Positions 59,048 through 64,000 of a stretch of DNA of 64,000 nucleotides are shown one piece after another. Within the stretch, counting starts at the first letter, position 1. Every line of letters starts with the position of its first letter. The translations under genes and the position numbers were made by a program. The stretch spans positions 10,592,001 to 10,656,000 of the forward strand of contig NZ_CP071090.1 in assembly GCF_017301735.1 (NCBI RefSeq). Reading direction: 5' to 3'. The DNA is from Pyxidicoccus parkwaysis. Its GTDB lineage: Bacteria > Myxococcota > Myxococcia > Myxococcales > Myxococcaceae. The notes under the pieces were generated by a model. That model did no database searches. It worked only from the letters and a program-made list of their open reading frames with translations, and was not told where the DNA came from.

Positions 59048-59530
59048 ATGGCGAACGAGCGTGAGGGACAGGAGCAGGCGGGTGAGCGGCGTGCGCCCAA
59101 CCCGGACCTGCGCGCGCAACGCAGTGAGTCCCGCGCCACGCAGACCTACGCATTCTTCCTGAAGGACCTGGAGGCCAAGGCGAACTGCGGCCGCGAGCTC
59201 GCGGAGAAGGCGGCGCAGTCCGTGCTCTGTCTGCTCGAGATGCGCCTCATCGACAACGAGGCGAAGCACCTGGAGGCCCAGCTTCCGCGCAAGGTGCGCG
59301 ACCTCCTGCAGCGGTGTCCCCGCCACGAGGGCATGGCGCTCCGCAAGTTCAGGCTGGAGCAGTTCCTCGCGATGGTGGCCGAGGACCTGGACACCACCCC
59401 CAACGAGGCCGAGCGGCTCAGCCGCGCCGTCTTCGCCACCGTGCGAGAGCACATCACCGAGGGCGAGGCCGAGGACGTCATGGGCCAGCTCCCCTCCGAC
59501 CTGCGCGCGCTGTGGATGCGCGAGGCCTGA
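59048..59530 (+). CDS. DUF2267 domain protein
   Basis: Product of 160 aa with an N-terminal polar stretch and a helical domain (about 35-155) typical of DUF2267: AEKAAQSVLCLLEMRLIDNEAKHLEAQLPRKVRDLL, then a second half RLSRAVFATVREHITEGEAEDVMGQLPSDLRALW. The two halves repeat the same helical hairpin, which is the usual internal duplication of the family. Function is not established. The start at 59048 has GAGGAGG 8 nt upstream. It is followed 42 bp later by a CBS-domain gene, a frequent partner. Confidence 0.88.
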   Translation: MANEREGQEQAGERRAPNPDLRAQRSESRATQTYAFFLKDLEAKANCGRELAEKAAQSVLCLLEMRLIDNEAKHLEAQLPRKVRDLLQRCPRHEGMALRKFRLEQFLAMVAEDLDTTPNEAERLSRAVFATVREHITEGEAEDVMGQLPSDLRALWMREA

Positions 59531-59572
59531 GTCACTCCGCAAACCGCATCCACCCAGACAAGGAGCCGCAAG

Positions 59573-60004
59573 ATGAAACAGGTCAAGGACGTGATGACGA
59601 AGGAAGTAGAGCTCATCAGCCCCAACGACTCGCTGAAGGACGCCGCGGAGAAGATGCGCTCGCTGAACGTGGGCCCGCTGCCCGTCTGCGACGGCGACAG
59701 GCTGAAGGGCATCATCACCGACCGCGACATCGTGGTGAGGGCCGTGTCCCAGGGCATGGACCCGAGCAACACCCGCGTGTCCCAGGCGATGTCGGATGAG
59801 ATTGAGTACGTCTACGAGGACGACGACATCTCCACGGCGGCCCGCAAGATGAAGGAGGAACAGATTCGCCGCATCCTCGTCGTCAACCGCGACAAGAGGC
59901 TGGTAGGCATCGTCGCGCTGGGTGACATCGCGGAGGCACTGAGCAGCGATGAGGCCGGCAAGACGCTCGAGTCCATCTCCGAGCCCTCGCAACCCGCGCA
60001 CTGA
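59573..60004 (+). CDS. Tandem CBS-domain protein
   Basis: Product of 143 aa made of two CBS domains, the first VKDVMTKEVELISPNDSLKDAAEKMRSLNVGPLPVCDGDRLKGIITDRDIV (about 4-55) and the second about 68-125 (ISTAARKMKEEQIRRILVVNRDKRLVGIVALGDIA). CBS pairs bind adenine nucleotides or sense ionic or energy state. Here no output domain is attached, so it probably regulates a partner, perhaps the DUF2267 protein in the same transcript. The start at 59573 has AAGGAG 8 nt upstream. Confidence 0.92.
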   Translation: MKQVKDVMTKEVELISPNDSLKDAAEKMRSLNVGPLPVCDGDRLKGIITDRDIVVRAVSQGMDPSNTRVSQAMSDEIEYVYEDDDISTAARKMKEEQIRRILVVNRDKRLVGIVALGDIAEALSSDEAGKTLESISEPSQPAH

Positions 60005-60021
60005 CGCGGCAGCCTCCCGTT

Positions 60022-60076
60022 GCACCAGCGGCCCGGACTTCGCGGACGCATCGTGAGGTCTCGGGCCCGTTGGTGC
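60022..60076. terminator. Inverted repeat between convergent genes
   Basis: GCACCAGCGGCCCG (60022-60035) pairs with CGGGCCCGTTGGTGC (60062-60076) with about two mismatches around a 26-nt loop. It fills the gap between the CBS gene and the HEAT-repeat gene and may serve both. Confidence 0.55.
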
Positions 60077-60079
60077 GCC

Positions 60080-61957
60080 CTACTCCGCCAGCACTGTCGC
60101 GGCCAGCCGCCGCACCCGCTCGGAAGCATCGTTGTCGGCCACGTCGCGCAGCAGCGCGGCCACGACCTCGTCCACCGACTTCCAACCTCCGAGCATCCGC
60201 ACCAGCTCGAGCCGCACCTGCTCGCTCGCCTCAGCGCGCAGGGACAGCGCCGCCGTCTGCAGATGCGGGCCAGCCACACGCTGTGAAATCGCCGCCACGG
60301 CAAGAGCCCGGACTCGCGGGCTCGGGTCTCCGAGCAGGACCTGGTCCAGCAGCGCGTCCACCTCCGCCCCCGGAATCATTCGCAGCGTCTCCGTGGCCGT
60401 CCCCCGCACCATCGGCGACGGGTGGAGGAGCGAGGACTTCGCATACGCGAGCCCCCCCGGAGTCCCCGCGTTGGTCAGCATCTTCAGGCACACCACCCGT
60501 CCCACGGCTTGCGCGTGACAGCGCCGCAGCATCCGCTCCAGCAACTCGTGGCTGCGCGCCGGCTCCATCGGCTCCAGCTCCTTCAGCACCGAGCCCACCG
60601 CCAGCGCCGCTGTGTTCCGCAGTCCTTCGTCCCGAGCCCCGTCGGCCATCAGGATGAGCGCCTCGGCGAACTCCGCCGTGGGCCGCTCCATCAGGGTCGC
60701 CACCTTGGCCGCGTGCTCCACCGTTTCCCGGCGCACGCGCGCGTCCTCCAGCACCGTCACCAGCGCGCGCTGTGCCTCGCGAGTCCCCGCGCTCCCCAGC
60801 GCTTCCACCACCTGCTCGGAGAGCGCCACGCTCAGCTCGCCCTGGCGCACCTGGAGCGCCGCCCGGTTCGCCTCCGAGGGCTCCAGGCGGAACAGCGCCG
60901 CCAGTCGTGCCCTCGCCGTGTCGCGAGTCCCTGTCCGTGGCTCTCGCGCCAGCTGCTTCATCAGCGCGACAGGTTTTGCGTTCCCCACGAGCTGGCGGTC
61001 CTCGGCCGGGGTGGGAAGCTCCGTGGGCTCTCGTGCTGTCAGTCGCTCTGCTCGCAGCGACGCGCGGACCGTCTGGAAGTCGCGCAGTGAGAGGGATTGC
61101 TGGTCGACCCCCACGCTCGTCAGCGCGACTCGCGTCTCCGCACGCACGTGCAGGGAGCCCGTCACCGTCTCCACCACGTCCGAGCCCGCGGCCTCCTTCA
61201 CGTTGCCATCCTCGAAGAGCGTGAAGGCCAGATGTCCGCGCAGCTTCGGCACGGCGCGCGGTGACGCAGCGGCAGTTGGAACCGAGGTTCCAACACGCAG
61301 GTACCGCCGCTTCGTCTTCGTGTACGAGTTCGCGCTGCCACCGGCCCGGTACTCCGACTCGAAGTCACCGGTGGTGTCCGACTCCTCGGTGCTCCACGTC
61401 GCACCGTCCTCCGCGACGAACTGCGTGGACGCCAGCAGCGAGCGCACGAAGCGGCGCGCTGTCACGTCCTGCGTCGCGTCGAAGTGCACCGCCACCACCC
61501 GCCCCCGCGCGTCCTGCGCCACGTACACGGGCTGCTCGAACATGGCCTGGAAGCCGCGCCGCGTCGCCTCGCTCAGCACCGGCGTCTCGCCTGCTTCCGC
61601 CTCCACGCGCAGCGGCATGAACCGTCCCTGGAACAGGTGCTGTCCGCCCTCCTCGCCCAGGTACGTGAGGGCCAACTCGCCGCCCCAGCCGGTGTGGGCC
61701 GTGTGCGGGCCTCCCTCCGTGTCCTCGGTGGTCCGCGTGTCCAGGGCGAACGTGTACCGGTGCCGCTGCCCCGGCGTGAGCAACCGCTGCTTGCCCTTCA
61801 CTCCCTGGCGGACGACCTCGACGGGCCGTGGCTCCGGAAGTGGGCCCGCTTTCGTGTCGGTGGTGCGTTCACGCCCGGTGCCGGCCCACACACGCCAAAG
61901 CCCCGCCGCCGCCAGGATGGCGCACACCAGCAACAGGCTCTTCAGGCGAGGGGACAC
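60080..61957 (-). CDS. Exported HEAT-repeat protein
   Basis: Product of 625 aa. The N-terminus VSPRLKSLLLVCAILAAAGLWRVWAG is a membrane anchor or signal, which supports the GTG start at 61957; there is no strong ribosome site and the frame stays open upstream to 62041. Residues 55-300 are beta-rich (GQRHRYTFALDT, LALTYLGEEGGQHLFQGRF). Residues 330-625 are alpha-helical repeats of HEAT type (for example LLDQVLLGDPSPRVRALAVAAISQRV and LLRDVADNDASERVRRLAATVL). The combination recalls vitellogenin-like large-lipid-transfer modules only by general layout. It lies directly downstream of dnaA on the same strand. Confidence 0.75.
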   Translation of the reverse strand: MSPRLKSLLLVCAILAAAGLWRVWAGTGRERTTDTKAGPLPEPRPVEVVRQGVKGKQRLLTPGQRHRYTFALDTRTTEDTEGGPHTAHTGWGGELALTYLGEEGGQHLFQGRFMPLRVEAEAGETPVLSEATRRGFQAMFEQPVYVAQDARGRVVAVHFDATQDVTARRFVRSLLASTQFVAEDGATWSTEESDTTGDFESEYRAGGSANSYTKTKRRYLRVGTSVPTAAASPRAVPKLRGHLAFTLFEDGNVKEAAGSDVVETVTGSLHVRAETRVALTSVGVDQQSLSLRDFQTVRASLRAERLTAREPTELPTPAEDRQLVGNAKPVALMKQLAREPRTGTRDTARARLAALFRLEPSEANRAALQVRQGELSVALSEQVVEALGSAGTREAQRALVTVLEDARVRRETVEHAAKVATLMERPTAEFAEALILMADGARDEGLRNTAALAVGSVLKELEPMEPARSHELLERMLRRCHAQAVGRVVCLKMLTNAGTPGGLAYAKSSLLHPSPMVRGTATETLRMIPGAEVDALLDQVLLGDPSPRVRALAVAAISQRVAGPHLQTAALSLRAEASEQVRLELVRMLGGWKSVDEVVAALLRDVADNDASERVRRLAATVLAE

Positions 61958-62109
61958 GGCACACGGAATACGTGCGCCCGGGTCATTCCTGGTCGTCGGA
62001 CTCCCTCTGCGGGGTGACGGAGCGAGTAGGGCCCGCCACACCCAGGGAGGAATACCCGGTGCGTCAAACGTACCGCGTCAAAGCAGGGGACCGCGAAAGC
62101 CCCGCCGCT

Positions 62110-63462
62110 TCAGTTGCCACCGAGCTTCAGCTCCAGCTCCGCCAGCTCACGCTGCACGGTGGAGTCGGTGGCGCGCAGGCCCTCCACCTTGCGCACGGCG
62201 GAGATGACGGTGGAGTGGTCCTTGCTGAAGCGCGCGGCAATCTCCGGGAAGGAGCTCTTCGTCAGCTTGCGGCTCAGGTACATGGCCACCTGACGAGCGT
62301 GCGCCAGCGCCTTGTGACGCCGGTCCTCCTTCAGCGCCTCCACGGTGACTTTGTAGAAGCGGGCCACCTCGCGCTGGATGGCCTCGATGTCCACCGAGCG
62401 CTGCGCGGGGAGGATGTCGCGGAGCACCTGGGACGCGAACTCCTCCGTCACCGGCTGCCGCGTCAGGCTGTGCACCGCCGACAGCTTCACCAGCGCGCCC
62501 TCCAACTCACGCACGTTCTTCTGGATGTGCTTGGCGATGAAGTGCGCGACGGAGTCCGGCAGGTCCAACCCTTCCGCGACGGCCTTCTTCTGGAGGATGG
62601 CCACCCGCGTCTCGTAGGTGGGCTCGCGGATGTCCGTCAGCAGGCCCATGGTGAAGCGGCTGCGCAGGCGCTCCTCCAGGCCGGGAATCTCCGCGGGCAC
62701 GGTGTCGCTGGTGAGGACGATGGCCTTGTTCATCTCGTACAGCGTGTTGAAGGTGTAGAAGAACTCCTTCTGCGTCTCCTCGCGCTTGCCGAGGAACTGG
62801 ATGTCGTCGATGAGGAGCACGTCGCACTCCTCGCGGAACTTCCGGCGGAAGTCCGCCATGCGGTGCTCGCGGACGCTCTCCACGTACTCGTTGGTGAACT
62901 GCTCGCTGGAGAGGAAGACGACGCGCTGGGACGGGTCCTTCTCCCAGATGTGGTTGCCCACCGCCTGGAGCAGGTGCGTCTTTCCCAGGCCGGTGCCGCC
63001 GTAGATGTAGAGGGGGTTGTAGGCGTGGCCCGGGCGCTCGGCCACGGCCTGGGCGGCGGCGGCGGGGAGCTGGTTGCTGTCCGCGACGACGAAGGTGTCG
63101 AAGGTGAAGCGGGCATTCAGCCGCGCCGGCCGGGCCGAGCTCGGCTTGACTGTCGGTGCGGGTGGGAAGTGGGGGTCGGGCTCAAGACCTTCGACCACCT
63201 CATAGGCGATGCTGGTGAGCCCTTCGCCGTTGATGGCGAGCTGCGCGTCGAGCAGCGGGCGGTAGTGATCATCCACCCAGTCGCGGAAGAAGCGGTCCGG
63301 AACGCCCATGACGAGGGCCCCGTCGCGGACCTCCAGCGGGCGCATCCGCTCCAGCCATCTCAGCGCATAGTCGAACTTCTCCCGGCGGATCTGTTCGAGC
63401 ATCCGAGCCCAGAGAATTCCGGCACTTGGAAACGGGGAAGCGGCGTGAGCGAGGGCGTTCAA
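62110..63462 (-). CDS. dnaA: Chromosomal replication initiator DnaA
   Basis: Replication initiator of 450 aa. Domain I (1-90) starts ILWARMLEQIRREKFDYALRWLERMRPLEV; the AAA+ domain has Walker A GGTGLGKTH (155-163), Walker B VLLIDD (215-220) and the later ERLRSRF arginine finger region; domain IV contains the DnaA signature FSKDHSTVISA (about 417-427), which binds the box. The start is TTG at 63462: the first ATG (63402) would cut off the LW of domain I that aligns with E. coli LWQQCLARL. No ribosome site is evident, so initiation may be weak or regulated. It is divergent from rpmH, a known arrangement near the origin. Confidence 0.95.
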   Translation of the reverse strand: MNALAHAASPFPSAGILWARMLEQIRREKFDYALRWLERMRPLEVRDGALVMGVPDRFFRDWVDDHYRPLLDAQLAINGEGLTSIAYEVVEGLEPDPHFPPAPTVKPSSARPARLNARFTFDTFVVADSNQLPAAAAQAVAERPGHAYNPLYIYGGTGLGKTHLLQAVGNHIWEKDPSQRVVFLSSEQFTNEYVESVREHRMADFRRKFREECDVLLIDDIQFLGKREETQKEFFYTFNTLYEMNKAIVLTSDTVPAEIPGLEERLRSRFTMGLLTDIREPTYETRVAILQKKAVAEGLDLPDSVAHFIAKHIQKNVRELEGALVKLSAVHSLTRQPVTEEFASQVLRDILPAQRSVDIEAIQREVARFYKVTVEALKEDRRHKALAHARQVAMYLSRKLTKSSFPEIAARFSKDHSTVISAVRKVEGLRATDSTVQRELAELELKLGGN

Positions 63463-63953
63463 GTATGTCTCGACCGTGCAAAATGCGATGGGGCTGCGAG
63501 CGTTCGGCCGTGCTAACAGACGCTCTCAGGTCGATCAAGGAACCGGCCCAACACAGCGGATCTCCGAGTGCTTTTCCAGACGCCGTGGATCGGCAACGGG
63601 CATGCCGACCCGACACGCTGGTAGCCGCCCCCGCACCCCTCCCCAAGCGCTGGGGGGCACCTCCCGGGCCTATGACTGACAGTGCGTCCCGCAAAGGTCC
63701 GGGGCTTTGCAGTGCCGCCTGCCTGCCGGCCAATTCGGCGGCCTGGTGGGGCCACAAGAGGCTTTCACCCGGAGGTGTGTTCCCTTACACGTAAGGTCCG
63801 CCGGACGCGGTTTCAGTAGGAGCAAACCGGTGGTCTGGTGTGATCCAACGTTGACTTACCCTGGAAAGAGGGTTACGGACCCGCCCCTTTCCCCAGTTCA
63901 GGTCGCGCCGGAGCGGTAGGAGGCGCCGCCGTCATCATCAAGGAGTTAGAGCC
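63463..63953. other. dnaA-rpmH intergenic region
   Basis: This 491-bp spacer holds the promoters of the two divergent genes and no convincing coding region. A palindrome CCTTACACGTAAGG lies at 63783-63796. A weak minus-strand promoter for dnaA is possible (TTGATC at 63538-63533, TAGCAC at 63515-63510). No TTATCCACA-type DnaA box was found here, so if the origin is in this neighbourhood it is probably elsewhere. Confidence 0.6.
63851..63879 (+). promoter_or_regulatory. Candidate rpmH promoter
   Basis: TTGACT (63851-63856) and TACGGA (63874-63879) are separated by 17 bp, about 75 bp before the rpmH start. The -35 matches 5 of 6 bases, the -10 only about half. Confidence 0.45.
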
Positions 63954-64000
63954 GTGTCCAAGCGCACGTACCAGCCGTCGAAGGTCCGCCGCAATCGCGC
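63954..64000 (+). CDS. rpmH: 50S ribosomal protein L34, 3' part outside window
   Basis: The first 15 codons (MSKRTYQPSKVRRNR) match the strongly conserved N-terminus of L34, a small protein of the large ribosomal subunit. The start is GTG at 63954 with AAGGAG 9 nt upstream. The gene runs off the end of the window. It normally heads rpmH-rnpA-yidC and lies near the replication origin in many bacteria. Confidence 0.95.
   Translation, partial: MSKRTYQPSKVRRNR

Noticed and set aside
57989-60025. Upstream extension of the DUF4382 frame to 948 codons
   Set aside because: It covers the secretin-like, DUF2267 and CBS genes in antisense; the lipoprotein signal fixes the start at 57988.
63463-63953. 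Origin with DnaA boxes next to dnaA
   Set aside because: No TCCACA or TTATCCACA-type site was found in this spacer on either strand.

Overview
The window looks like chromosomal DNA of a Myxococcaceae myxobacterium (Myxococcus, Pyxidicoccus or Corallococcus type). Base composition is very GC-rich with strong third-position G/C. There are many lipoproteins, Cys-rich repeat lipoproteins, a membrane Ser/Thr kinase with a PEGA domain, a secreted subtilisin with a MYXO-CTERM-like tail, and dnaA divergent from rpmH at the right end. The right end is therefore the dnaA/rpmH neighbourhood. No tRNA, rRNA, IS element, prophage or CRISPR array was seen.

Layout. 1-4.1 kb: a minus-strand fatty-acid/acyl-CoA operon (enoyl-CoA hydratase, TetR regulator, short-chain dehydrogenase, acyl-CoA synthetase) whose first three genes overlap by ATGA and which starts at a promoter overlapped by a near-perfect palindrome. 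4.2-12 kb: two aldo/keto reductases, a two-repeat lipoprotein, a DUF429 protein, and a coupled pair of membrane SRPBCC and DUF4166-like genes. 12-15 kb: a coupled MBL-fold hydrolase and HExxH metalloprotease. 15-24.4 kb: DUF3592, a Gly/Ala-rich protein, a TPR protein, and secreted or Cys-rich envelope proteins. 24.36-24.71 kb: a gene-free spacer with a cluster of DnaA-box-like TCCACA sites. 24.7-39.6 kb: Ser/Thr kinase, gshB, a PHB-depolymerase-like lipoprotein, a TrmN6-like methyltransferase, PEGA-like protein, DoxX, CapA-like phosphoesterase, GST, MFS exporter, alpha/beta hydrolase and PhoD-like phosphatase. 39.7-46.4 kb: subtilisin and a paired M16 peptidase system. 46.5-51.9 kb: an SMC-like JetABC (MksBEF) operon with no JetD beside it. 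52-62 kb: zinc-ribbon membrane protein, outer-membrane barrel, AraC/GyrI regulator, Kef-type antiporter, DUF4382 lipoprotein, a standalone secretin N0/N1 protein, a DUF2267/CBS pair and a HEAT-repeat protein. 62.1-64 kb: dnaA and the start of rpmH.

Themes. Translational coupling by overlapping stop/start codons marks most of the operons. Short imperfect tandem duplications with periods of about 50-90 bp recur at gene ends and in spacers; in three places they duplicate the 3' end of a gene. A 17-18 bp element holding two TCCACA hexamers 11 bp apart occurs three times, and related sites cluster at 24.6 kb, about 38 kb from dnaA. The most promising leads are the JetABC operon without its nuclease, the repeats upstream of it, the origin-like spacer, and the MBL-metalloprotease pair.
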